A DNA stretch of 64,000 bases from J038 sp036734085. GTDB lineage: Bacteria; Chloroflexota; Anaerolineae; Aggregatilineales; Phototrophicaceae. Shown piece by piece: positions 16,880 through 24,897 of this stretch (positions within the stretch are counted from its first letter, which is position 1; each line of letters starts with the position of its first letter). The translations under genes were made by a program, and so were the position numbers. The stretch spans positions 17,026 to 81,025 of the forward strand of contig DAIMZF010000004.1 of the NCBI GenBank assembly GCA_036734085.1, given 5' to 3'. The notes beneath the pieces were generated by a model. It ran no database searches and was not told the DNA's origin. It was given only the letters and a program-made list of their open reading frames with translations.

Positions 16880-17428
16880 TTATCCGCTTAAGTGTGTGGG
16901 GAGTTGGTCGATGCTGTGCATGTTCTTCTCGTCCCAATAAGCGGAAAGCCCGTCCGCGCCTTTATGCTCCGCCCATTTGATGAGTGTGTCGCGCTCTGCG
17001 ACGTAATCCATCAACGGCACGGCGTAGCCACACGATGTTTGTACAGCGTGGATGTCCGCGATGACGATTTGCCGCACACCGGTAATCAGGGTGAATTGCG
17101 GGCTGAGGTCATCCCATTCGGCGGAATCCGGCAGGATGACGCGCCCTTTACCGTATAACCGCAGGATGCGTGGCGGCCCGACAAAGGCGCAAAACATAAA
17201 CGTGATGCGGGCGTTTTCCAGCAGATGGGCGGATGTTTCGTTGCCGCTTCCGGTTAAATCCAGATACGCGACTCTGTTAGGCGATAAAATACGGAAGCAA
17301 TCCTGCCCTTTGGGAGATAGATTAACGTGGCCTTCCGCGCTGAGGGGCGCAGAGCCGACAAAAAACAGATGTTGCGCCTGTATCCATCCGGCTAGATCGT
17401 CGCTGATGGAGTCAAAGAATTTACCCAT
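16880..17428 (-). CDS. Pyridoxamine 5'-phosphate oxidase-fold (split-barrel FMN) protein
   Basis: A 182-residue protein resembling the PNPOx-like flavin proteins: AQHLFFVGSAPLSAEGHVNLSPKG at the N terminus, then RVAYLDLTGSGNETSAHLLENARITFMFCAF and PRILRLYGKGRVI. These residues form the split barrel that binds FMN or another flavin. The reaction is unknown; many relatives are of undefined role, and true pyridoxine synthesis is unlikely. AAAGG lies 8 bases before the ATG. It is downstream of a small 58-residue gene on the same strand. Confidence 0.85.
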   Translation of the reverse strand: MGKFFDSISDDLAGWIQAQHLFFVGSAPLSAEGHVNLSPKGQDCFRILSPNRVAYLDLTGSGNETSAHLLENARITFMFCAFVGPPRILRLYGKGRVILPDSAEWDDLSPQFTLITGVRQIVIADIHAVQTSCGYAVPLMDYVAERDTLIKWAEHKGADGLSAYWDEKNMHSIDQLPTHLSG

Positions 17429-17488
17429 GCCCTACGCCTTTCTCAATCATTGGTTTTCATCGGTTTTCGTTAAATGGTTGACTTGCCT

Positions 17489-17665
17489 TCACAATAAGGG
17501 TAAATGTTGCATTATATGATGGTAGTAGTTGCTGTATAGCTGGTAAAGATCGACATACTGAACGCGTGCCTCTAAATCAATCCTGGCGTTTTCCAATGTC
17601 AACTTAGTGGCCGCTTCGATGATGGCGGCAATAATCGTTGCCTGCGCGTCTGTGTAGTTTTCCAT
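17489..17665 (-). CDS. Small hypothetical protein, 58 residues
   Basis: An open frame reads MENYTDAQATIIAAIIEAAT... and ends at a TGA at 17489-17491. AAGGA is placed 7 bases before the ATG, which supports translation. The sequence is helical in character (AIIEAATKLTLENARIDLEA) and Tyr-rich at the end (YQLYSNYYHH), with no membrane segment. It fills the gap between the SGNH and PPOX genes on the same strand. No family recognised. Confidence 0.6.
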   Translation of the reverse strand: MENYTDAQATIIAAIIEAATKLTLENARIDLEARVQYVDLYQLYSNYYHHIMQHLPLL

Positions 17666-17699
17666 AACGCATTCCTTATGTGGTGTTGGTTGGTACAGC

Positions 17700-18836
17700 C
17701 TACGATGATTCCGATTGTAACAAGTCCGCTATTACTTGCGCCAATATCCGCGAACCATCCGGCGACAAATGCACCGGGCTATCGGTGAATTCCGCACTCG
17801 GCACGGCATCCCATAAATCCACATAGCGCCACCCCTGCGCGGATGCTTCCTGCGCCAGAATATCCCGGTAAGCGTCATACGCCCAGCGCGGATACCATGC
17901 ATTATAACGCACGTCGCTATTGTCTCCATCTGCGATAAACACCGGCTCATTGATGATGAACAACGGTATGCCCTGCCCCACCCGCCTATATCCGGCGTTT
18001 AGGACATCCAGCGCCAACACATCACGGAGCGCGTCTTCGTCCACGTTTTCGTCCACGCTTGCATCGAGCGTCTGCCATGCGGTACGGGCGCTCAAGTTAT
18101 TGGCTGTTGGTGTGTAGTCCGGGTACAGTTGGTCTATGCCGGTGGCCTGCCAGCTAAAGCCGAAGGTCTGCAAGCGGAGCCAATCCGCCAGTGGCCGCCG
18201 TTGCCCCACCAGCGTAGACGCCCAAAAATCCGGCGGCGGCGGGAGCAACGCGGCGTCTAAATTCAGCCCGTAAGTATCGATGAGGCCGCGCACACGTCCG
18301 GCGTTTTGTTGCAACAACGGCGGGCGTAGCTGGTCTACGGTATACAGCGCATCCAGCGTCACCAACCACACAATCGCGTCCGGCTGATGTCGCAACGCTT
18401 CGTCCAGCAACATCAGGTCTTTGGTCACACTTAAAATAGGATGGCCGATGTTGTAGGCGCGTACACGCCGCCCGTCTACGGTTAACCCCAGCGCGTTTAT
18501 CTGCCCGGAGAGTGTGTGTTGTGGCTGTAACAGCACCCCCCACACGGATGAATCGCCTAAGACCAGCACGCGGAACTCGTCGGCGGGTTTACGCGCACTC
18601 AGCGCATGGCTGGCAAACATCGCTGGCAGGTTGTTCAGCGATAGGTTATAGGCGGCGGGGTTCTCTCCATACGGCAGGCGCTCGCGGGGCGTTACCAGCG
18701 TATGATACACGCTGATGCGCCCCATCATGGGCAAAGGGTTCAGCACGGCGAAGGCGACATTCAGCACGCCGAACAATAGCGCCGCCTTCAGGCAAACGCG
18801 CAGTAAAAAACCCCATGTGTATTGACGTGCGTGCAT
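17700..18836 (-). CDS. Membrane-anchored SGNH/GDSL-type hydrolase-like protein
   Basis: A 378-residue protein with an N-terminal membrane helix (residues about 9-35) and an extracytoplasmic SGNH-like domain. Block I is VLVLGDSSVWG (Ser nucleophile position), an Asn-containing block is RAYNIGHP, and block V is DSPVHLSPDGSRILA (Asp-x-x-His). These suggest an esterase or O-acyltransferase partner acting on cell-envelope glycans, as for AlgX/DltD-like proteins. The substrate is unknown. The start has AGGTAGG upstream. The GNAT gene precedes it by 19 bases. Confidence 0.8.
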   Translation of the reverse strand: MHARQYTWGFLLRVCLKAALLFGVLNVAFAVLNPLPMMGRISVYHTLVTPRERLPYGENPAAYNLSLNNLPAMFASHALSARKPADEFRVLVLGDSSVWGVLLQPQHTLSGQINALGLTVDGRRVRAYNIGHPILSVTKDLMLLDEALRHQPDAIVWLVTLDALYTVDQLRPPLLQQNAGRVRGLIDTYGLNLDAALLPPPPDFWASTLVGQRRPLADWLRLQTFGFSWQATGIDQLYPDYTPTANNLSARTAWQTLDASVDENVDEDALRDVLALDVLNAGYRRVGQGIPLFIINEPVFIADGDNSDVRYNAWYPRWAYDAYRDILAQEASAQGWRYVDLWDAVPSAEFTDSPVHLSPDGSRILAQVIADLLQSESS

Positions 18837-18855
18837 GGATGTTACCTACCTGTAG

Positions 18856-19629
18856 TTAACGGTTAGTGTGGGCGTCTGCGGCGGCGCTTGCGGTGGCGTC
18901 TGCCCGTTTTATACGATACCAATAGTCATACGCACAGCCAAAGCCAAGCGATTGATATAACAGGATAGCAGACATATTATTCGCTACGACCTGAAGATAA
19001 GCCTGTGTTGCACCGTGTTGGCTCCCCCATGCCATCACACCCATCATGATACGGCGTGCGTATCCTTTGCGGCGATGCCCGGCGGCAACAACCACATCAT
19101 AAATACCTATCCAACCCTCATCCAGCACACCCAAAGCGACGCCGACAATCACACCGTCATGCACTAGCGACACATACGCACACGGCAGATCAATCAACGG
19201 CAGTAAGCGTGCCAACGTCTGACGGTTCTCCTCCGCAATGTGATTCATGTGAATGTAGGCGTTCAACCAGTCGCTTGATAACTGTGTGTCAATCTCAAGC
19301 GATGTATATGACGCATCAATAGTCATCAACGGCGCGGTGTAGACATGCGTATGGCCGTTCTCGCGGAATGTATAACCTTCCTGTTCCAGGATAGCATCAA
19401 GGCCGGATGGCTGGCTGGCATGGGTCAACTTAAACAATGTTGGCAGGTTTTTATCCGCGTAGAATGCTTCGCAGTATCGGATTTTTTTGTGAACGTCTTC
19501 TTGCGACCCGTAAACAGGGTTTACAGAGTTCGCCCGGCCTGTATAGCCATTAGCATAGCGTATCAGCCAACCATCATAGAGGTGAGATTCCAGTGCAGGC
19601 AACGCACGAAACGATAGTGTTTCTATCAT
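18856..19629 (-). CDS. GNAT family N-acetyltransferase
   Basis: From the start at 19629 (MIETLSFRALP) the protein has 257 residues. The N-terminal half resembles the non-catalytic half of two-part GNAT proteins (SHLYDGWLIRYANGYTGRANSVNP). The C-terminal half has the acetyl-CoA motif GHRRKGYARRIM and the following LLYQSLGFG. Substrate unknown. The frame continues upstream to 19767 but then overlaps the monooxygenase gene; AGGG 9 bases before 19629 and alignment to the domain start favour the short form. An ATG at 19671, one base after the upstream stop, is an alternative. Confidence 0.87.
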   Translation of the reverse strand: MIETLSFRALPALESHLYDGWLIRYANGYTGRANSVNPVYGSQEDVHKKIRYCEAFYADKNLPTLFKLTHASQPSGLDAILEQEGYTFRENGHTHVYTAPLMTIDASYTSLEIDTQLSSDWLNAYIHMNHIAEENRQTLARLLPLIDLPCAYVSLVHDGVIVGVALGVLDEGWIGIYDVVVAAGHRRKGYARRIMMGVMAWGSQHGATQAYLQVVANNMSAILLYQSLGFGCAYDYWYRIKRADATASAAADAHTNR

Positions 19630-19672
19630 CGTAACCAACCCTGCCCCTGCTGTATATTGATGCTGTGGCATG

Positions 19673-21205
19673 TTAAGTATCCAACGGCAAAGGCTGAAGC
19701 GGCTTATCCGGCGGGGCTTGCCCTGCGGCGAATTGCGCCAGCACAGCGCCATAATCCCGCGCACCATACGGCGCGAATGCTTCCGACAAAGGGTTGCCTT
19801 TGCGATAGGCAGAGATGCCCAAGTCCTTCAACAGAATATCCACATATTGCTGGTAGCGCGTATTCACCGCGCACGAACGCGACGGCTCAAAGTTGATGTT
19901 ATCGCGCTTCCACTGGCGCACACGGTCGATGCTGGCTTCCATCTCCGCGACGGATGGCAGAGTCAGGTGGCCGTCGATGTGAGCGCACAACCACATCATG
20001 CCCAGTTCCACGCTAGGGATGTGCAAAAAGCCGTGATTAAACCCGGCAAAGCCCATATTGGGGATGCGTGGGTGCATCAAATGGCGGTAGAGTTGCGCCC
20101 CGTCCGGCTCGGCTTCCAGCAACTGACGGTATGCGGGCGGCATAAAGGGGAAGATGGGCGACGTGACCCCCAGCGACAAAATCGCAATGTCGCTATCAAT
20201 CGTGCGGCCATCCGTCAACGCGACGCCTGTTTGTGTGAACCCAGCAAAGCCGCCGTGATAGGGTTGGATGTTGCCCGCCGTCACCAGCCGATAATAATTT
20301 TTAGGCGCTAAAGCCACTGCGGAACGCAAGTCCTTTACAAACGGATGTTGCGGGCTAACGGTCTTTAGCCGTTGGCGGGCTTCTGCGGATTTACCGACGC
20401 CGTGCAGATTCATCTGTAGGCGTAATACGGCCTGCATCGCCGCCCAAAAGCCGCCCACCATAAACCGCAGATTGCGGTGCAAAAAGCGTTCTGTCTGGGT
20501 GGGGTGCGCCCAACTGGTCATCATGACGGAGCCAAAGCGTGCAAAAAGTGGCGTGGTGTAGTACAAGCCCATAATACGGCGCGGGAGTATCCAGCGTGGC
20601 ACGCGGAAAACATGATGAACGTGTGCGCCATGTTCGGCGGCCATCGTCGCCATATCCAACGCGCTCTTGCCAAAGCCCACCACCACCACCTGCTTACCGC
20701 GCAATTCGTCAAAGTCCTTAATATCGCGCTCTGTGATGACTTGCCCGTTAAATGTTGCCTGACCGGGAAAATCCGGCAGGTTTTTAGGCTGGGTATATTG
20801 CCCCACTGCCAGCACAACATAATCAAAGTGATGTTCCTGCCGTTGCCCTTCATACGCGATGACGGCCTGCCAGCCATCCGCTTGTTCTTGTAAGGAAATC
20901 ACCTCGTGGTTCAGGCGGACATCCAGCCGGAAGTGCGCGATAATGCTGTGCATGTAGTCCATAATCTGCTGGGCGGTAGGGTGTAAATCCGGCTTGGTGG
21001 GCCAGTTGAAGTCTGATAAATGATATTGCTGATAGGTATTCTGTAGCCGCACGAGTGGATAAGAGACCGCCCACACACCGCCGATGCTGTCGGTCTTCTC
21101 GAACACGGTGACTTTATGCCCTCTTTGCTGGAAGACCTTCGCGGCGGCCAGGCCGGAAATCCCCGCGCCGATGACCGCGATATTCAATGTTTTCTGCTGT
21201 GTCAT
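19673..21205 (-). CDS. Flavin-containing monooxygenase-like FAD/NAD(P) oxidoreductase
   Basis: A 510-residue flavoprotein with an N-terminal FAD motif (VIGAGISGLAAAKVF), the second segment FEKTDSIGGVW, the LAVGQYTQP region, and a second Rossmann motif VVVGFGKSALD for NADPH. This is the layout of FMO and Baeyer-Villiger monooxygenases. The usual FxGxxxHxxx(Y/W/F) fingerprint is not intact: the matching stretch is FNGQVITERDI and lacks the His. It therefore may be a diverged oxygenase or oxidoreductase. AGGATC precedes the ATG. It is divergent from hsp20. Confidence 0.88.
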   Translation of the reverse strand: MTQQKTLNIAVIGAGISGLAAAKVFQQRGHKVTVFEKTDSIGGVWAVSYPLVRLQNTYQQYHLSDFNWPTKPDLHPTAQQIMDYMHSIIAHFRLDVRLNHEVISLQEQADGWQAVIAYEGQRQEHHFDYVVLAVGQYTQPKNLPDFPGQATFNGQVITERDIKDFDELRGKQVVVVGFGKSALDMATMAAEHGAHVHHVFRVPRWILPRRIMGLYYTTPLFARFGSVMMTSWAHPTQTERFLHRNLRFMVGGFWAAMQAVLRLQMNLHGVGKSAEARQRLKTVSPQHPFVKDLRSAVALAPKNYYRLVTAGNIQPYHGGFAGFTQTGVALTDGRTIDSDIAILSLGVTSPIFPFMPPAYRQLLEAEPDGAQLYRHLMHPRIPNMGFAGFNHGFLHIPSVELGMMWLCAHIDGHLTLPSVAEMEASIDRVRQWKRDNINFEPSRSCAVNTRYQQYVDILLKDLGISAYRKGNPLSEAFAPYGARDYGAVLAQFAAGQAPPDKPLQPLPLDT

Positions 21206-21286
21206 AACGATCCTGTTCTACTATTTACGAGACCCCGTTGCTGATTATAACGTCTTATATTTTTCTGACGATTCTCAGATTCAATG

Positions 21287-21303
21287 TTTATGCAACGCAT
21301 AAA
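21287..21303. promoter_or_regulatory. Perfect 17-bp inverted repeat, candidate operator
   Basis: TTTATGC-AAC-GCATAAA lies in the 178-base divergent gap between the monooxygenase and hsp20 genes, about 80 bases from each start. It differs from the CIRCE element of HrcA. It may bind a regulator of one or both genes. Confidence 0.5.
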
Positions 21304-21383
21304 TTATTCATATATTCGCGGCGTAACATGGCAAGTGTAAGCCAAAAACAATCTATGATATGTGATATAGGAGGTTTTTAACC

Positions 21384-21836
21384 ATGAGCACCATTATCCG
21401 TTGGAATCCATTCCGTGAGATGGTCGCCCTGCAAAGCGCGATGGATCGTATGTTTGACGAGACTTGGCGCAACATGGGCGGCACAACCAATGCTAACATC
21501 CTTGCTTTAGACGTGGTGGATGTCGATAACGCCTACAGCATCACGGCGAATTTGCCGGGCGTCAGTGCAGACCACATCAACGTCAGCCTGCATGAAGGCA
21601 CATTGACCATCAGTGCGGAAATCAACCCGCAGGAAGTTAGCAACGAGCATCGTGTGTTACTGCAAGAGCGCACTTATGGCAAGTTCACGCGGAGCATCAA
21701 CCTCCCGCAACCTGTCAACATTGAAGACGCCCAAGCAGACTTTAACGAAGGTGTGCTAACATTGACCCTGCCCAAAACGCCGGAAGTTCAGCCGCGCCAA
21801 ATCCCGATCCGCGCTGGTAGCATCAAGGGCAAATAA
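21384..21836 (+). CDS. Small heat shock protein, Hsp20/alpha-crystallin family
   Basis: A 150-residue ATP-independent holdase chaperone. The N terminus (RWNPFREMVALQSAMDRMFDE) and the alpha-crystallin domain (YSITANLPGVSADHINVSLHEGTLTISAE; RSINLPQPVNIEDAQADFNEGVLTLTLPK) are typical of the class. The C-terminal IPI (RQIPIRAG) is the oligomer-forming IxI motif. A strong AGGAGG lies 9 bases before the ATG. An intrinsic terminator follows. It binds unfolding proteins in the cytoplasm under heat or other stress. Confidence 0.96.
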   Translation: MSTIIRWNPFREMVALQSAMDRMFDETWRNMGGTTNANILALDVVDVDNAYSITANLPGVSADHINVSLHEGTLTISAEINPQEVSNEHRVLLQERTYGKFTRSINLPQPVNIEDAQADFNEGVLTLTLPKTPEVQPRQIPIRAGSIKGK

Positions 21837-21865
21837 GCGCCGGGCAAGCCAATAAACCCAAAATC

Positions 21866-21904
21866 AAAAACGGGGACGACCGCATAGGCCGTCCCCGTTT
21901 TTTG
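21866..21904. terminator. Bidirectional intrinsic terminator
   Basis: CGGGGACG (21871-21878) pairs with CGTCCCCG (21890-21897). A T-run follows on the plus strand (to 21904) and an A-run precedes it, so it can end both hsp20 and the opposing sugar-importer transcript. Confidence 0.88.
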
Positions 21905-21922
21905 TGTTAAAAGACGGGCGTC

Positions 21923-23425
21923 TTACTCGATGATGAGGTCAAGCCCGGCGGAGGAGATTTCCAGTTGCTCGTTGGCAACTTCGTTCAGTTCCGCGAGGAT
22001 TTCCGTAATATCACGGCTGTCGGTACGGGTGACCAGCGCTTGCATCACACTACGCATTTCGTTACGTACTGGGTCGTAGCCCGGAACCGGCGGTTCAGGG
22101 ACAACGTATTCCAGCAGTTCAAACGCGGCGGCATACACCGGGTTTGCCATGAAGTAGTCGTCCAATGTCGCGGCGGAGCTTTCGCGCACCGGGAAGTAGT
22201 TGCTGTTGACTGCCCAAACAGCGTTCACAACCGGGTCGGTGTAGTACTTCAGGAAGATCCAGGTCGCCAGTTCTTCAACAGGCTCGCTGGCGGTCACGCT
22301 GACGGAAGCGCCGTACACGTTCTGTACTGGTTCCATGGTGGTGTACGGGATGGCGGCCACGCTGAAGTTATGGCCTGCGCCCTCTGCAACAGCACTTGCA
22401 TAGAACGGAATACCGGAGCTAGAGCCGACGGTGAACAGGGTTGTGCCTGCGCCAAAGTTGGTTTGGTCGCCGAAGCGCTCGAAGATTTCACCAGCGCAAC
22501 CTTCGTCAAACAAGCCACGCAGGAAGTCCAGCGCGGCCACTGCGGCTTCGCTGTCCAGGCTGTATTGCACGGTGTCATAGTCAAAGATATCGCCACCGAA
22601 CGCGAACGTCCAGGAAGCAAAACGGCTGGCGTCCATGCTCAGTTGGTAGCCGATGGGGTCGTTGGCGCCAGTCGCACCACTGAACGGATTCGCGGTGGCG
22701 GCACAAGCGGCCTCAGCGAATTGCTCCGGGGTGGTCGGCGGGCCGTCGAAGCTGATTGCGCCGGCTTCGGCTAATTCAGCTAACCAGTCGATGTTGTAGT
22801 ACATCACTTCCATAGAGCGGTTCGGCGGGTAACCCAGACGTTGGTTTTCAAAGGTCGGGAAGACATCCTGTGACCAGAAGCCAGGGAAGAAGTCTGCGAT
22901 TTCGTCTTCGGTTAGGCCCCAAACCGGGCTGTTAACAAGCGGGGTCAGGTCAATAAGACCATCAACGACCTGATAGGTTGCGGCCTGGTTTTGGTAAGCC
23001 ACGACCAGGCTCGGCAGGTCGCCACCACCACCGGCTAATTCGGTGGTCATCTTGGCGAAGATGTCGCCGTAACCACCCTGGTTGGACGGTTGAATGACGA
23101 TGCCGTAGGGGTTGTACTCGGCGGCGATGTCGCGCAGTTGGTCGGCGATGTCGAGCAGAGTTTGACGCTCGGCGTCGCTTGTCCCGGCATAGCCCGTCGC
23201 GCTGATGAGGGCTTCGCCTTCGAGTGTCGGGTCGTTGAACACCGCGATGATGGCGTTCAGCGCGGATTCACGGAAGCCGCTGTGTTGGTGCCAAAAAGTG
23301 ACAACTTGACCATTCAGTTCGGCGGGGTCGATGCTGTCGTAGTCGCGGTCTTGACCAGCGACGGGGGCAACGATCACAGCCAGCATCGCTACGATTAGAG
23401 CTAAAACAACGGACATTTTTTTCAT
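21923..23425 (-). CDS. Sugar ABC transporter substrate-binding protein (family 1 type)
   Basis: About 500 residues from the start at 23425 (MKKMSVV). The signal peptide ends in APVAGQ and has no lipobox Cys. The body is a class of extracellular solute-binding protein for oligosaccharides: VTFWHQHSGFRESALNAI, PSLVVAYQNQAA, YPPNRSMEVMYYNIDWL and NVYGASVSVTAS. It would deliver a sugar to the two permeases encoded just upstream. AGGAGG 12 bases before this ATG decides the start over the longer frame to 23482. It is the last gene of the operon. The precise sugar is unknown. Confidence 0.93.
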   Translation of the reverse strand: MKKMSVVLALIVAMLAVIVAPVAGQDRDYDSIDPAELNGQVVTFWHQHSGFRESALNAIIAVFNDPTLEGEALISATGYAGTSDAERQTLLDIADQLRDIAAEYNPYGIVIQPSNQGGYGDIFAKMTTELAGGGGDLPSLVVAYQNQAATYQVVDGLIDLTPLVNSPVWGLTEDEIADFFPGFWSQDVFPTFENQRLGYPPNRSMEVMYYNIDWLAELAEAGAISFDGPPTTPEQFAEAACAATANPFSGATGANDPIGYQLSMDASRFASWTFAFGGDIFDYDTVQYSLDSEAAVAALDFLRGLFDEGCAGEIFERFGDQTNFGAGTTLFTVGSSSGIPFYASAVAEGAGHNFSVAAIPYTTMEPVQNVYGASVSVTASEPVEELATWIFLKYYTDPVVNAVWAVNSNYFPVRESSAATLDDYFMANPVYAAAFELLEYVVPEPPVPGYDPVRNEMRSVMQALVTRTDSRDITEILAELNEVANEQLEISSAGLDLIIE

Positions 23426-23547
23426 ACGTATTACTTTCCTCCTGTATAGGAAACTTGCGATTGAATAACTTAAGAGGTGCAAACGTGCCTGGCCGGGCTG
23501 TGCAAGTTATCCCTTGCTATGCCGGTTACGCACTCCCTCAAAACACA

Positions 23548-24897
23548 CTAACCTTTAAGGCCGGTAGTGGCGATGCCTTCCGTGAACGATTTTTGCGTCA
23601 GGAAGTACAATACCAGCATCGGCAGAATGGTGATGAACGCGGCGGCAGTCAGCAGATGCGTCTGTGTGCCTGCCTCATCATTGAAGGCGTTCAACCCATA
23701 CGAGATAGGCCGCCACGCTAGCGGGTCGCGTGTGACCAATAGCGGCCACAACAGCGCGTTCCAACTGCCGATGAAGGCCAGTAGCGTTACAGTCAGGATG
23801 GGTGCATGGCTGATGGGGATGACGATTTGCAGTAAAAAGCGGAAGTGCCCCGCCCCATCAATACGCGCCGCTTCCCATAAATCATGCGGGATTTGCACGA
23901 AGAATTGGCGTAACAGGAAGATGCTAAACGCGCTCCCCATAAACGGCACACTCAGCGCCGGGAGGGTATCAATCCAGCTAAAGCCGCGCCCCACGCCCAC
24001 TTCCACAAACGGGAAGCCCGCCTGACTGATGGGTAACGGGAAAATTTGCCCGCTAATGGTCAGGTAGTTGGGGATCATCACCACAATATCAGGCACCATC
24101 AGCGTTGCCAGTAGCCCGGTGAAGATAATGCCGCGCCCGTAAAACTTGATCTTGGCGAAGGCATAAGCGGACAACACCGATACAGCCAGCAGGCCGATGA
24201 TGGTCGTCAGCGCGATGATGATGCTATTGCGGAAGTACAGGTTAAAACGGCCAGAGTTCCATGAGGTGTAATAGTTACAAACCTGCGCGTCATTGGGAAC
24301 CCACGTCCGGTTGATTGTCTCGCCGAGCGTCATGAACGATGTGGAAATCATCCACAAAAACGGCACAAGCGCGATGAACGATAGCACAATCATCACCGCA
24401 TAAAGCACCACCGTCCCGGTCGATACCCGGTTACGGATTTTGCGGGAGCGTCCACTGGAGTCGATGTATTGTTTGCTGGTGGTCTTCTGGTGGAGGGTCT
24501 GCGGCTTGCGGGACATCATCACTTGAATAAACAGCCCGCCCGCCGCTAATGCGGAAAACCAGAATATCCAGGTCATTTCACGGTTAAAGCGGCACGCCTG
24601 CGAATACACATCCAGGTAATACAGGATGGCGTTGAGGCCGACGAGTGCCGCGCCGATGGATGTCCAACGGCTGAAGCGCGGGAGCAGTAAGCCCATCCCG
24701 CCAAAGACCGCCCCTGCCAACGATGCAAACGCGAGGTTCTGGTTAATGCCTAGCACCTGCTCATTCGTGGCGAGGTAGCCCGCCGTGCCCATCAGGATGA
24801 TTGAGCAAAGAATAGTGAATACATCCGCCAGGCCAGCACGGGTACGCACCGTCCAGAAGAAGTTTTGTGTGGGGGTTGTCGCCGTCAGTCTAGCCAT
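23548..24897 (-). CDS. Sugar ABC transporter permease, MalG-like, with extra N-terminal membrane segments
   Basis: About 449 residues, long for a family of around 280. The canonical permease begins near residue 160 (VLYAVMIVLSFIALVPFLWM), and the cytoplasmic EAA loop is EAARIDGAGHFRFLLQIVIP followed by a C-terminal IATTGLKG. Before it lie about 130 residues with four predicted helices and no family I know. The start at 24897 (MARLT) overlaps the end of the upstream permease gene by 8 bases; 24915 is an alternative. The pair forms the membrane channel of the importer. The ATPase is not encoded here. Confidence 0.92.
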   Translation of the reverse strand: MARLTATTPTQNFFWTVRTRAGLADVFTILCSIILMGTAGYLATNEQVLGINQNLAFASLAGAVFGGMGLLLPRFSRWTSIGAALVGLNAILYYLDVYSQACRFNREMTWIFWFSALAAGGLFIQVMMSRKPQTLHQKTTSKQYIDSSGRSRKIRNRVSTGTVVLYAVMIVLSFIALVPFLWMISTSFMTLGETINRTWVPNDAQVCNYYTSWNSGRFNLYFRNSIIIALTTIIGLLAVSVLSAYAFAKIKFYGRGIIFTGLLATLMVPDIVVMIPNYLTISGQIFPLPISQAGFPFVEVGVGRGFSWIDTLPALSVPFMGSAFSIFLLRQFFVQIPHDLWEAARIDGAGHFRFLLQIVIPISHAPILTVTLLAFIGSWNALLWPLLVTRDPLAWRPISYGLNAFNDEAGTQTHLLTAAAFITILPMLVLYFLTQKSFTEGIATTGLKG

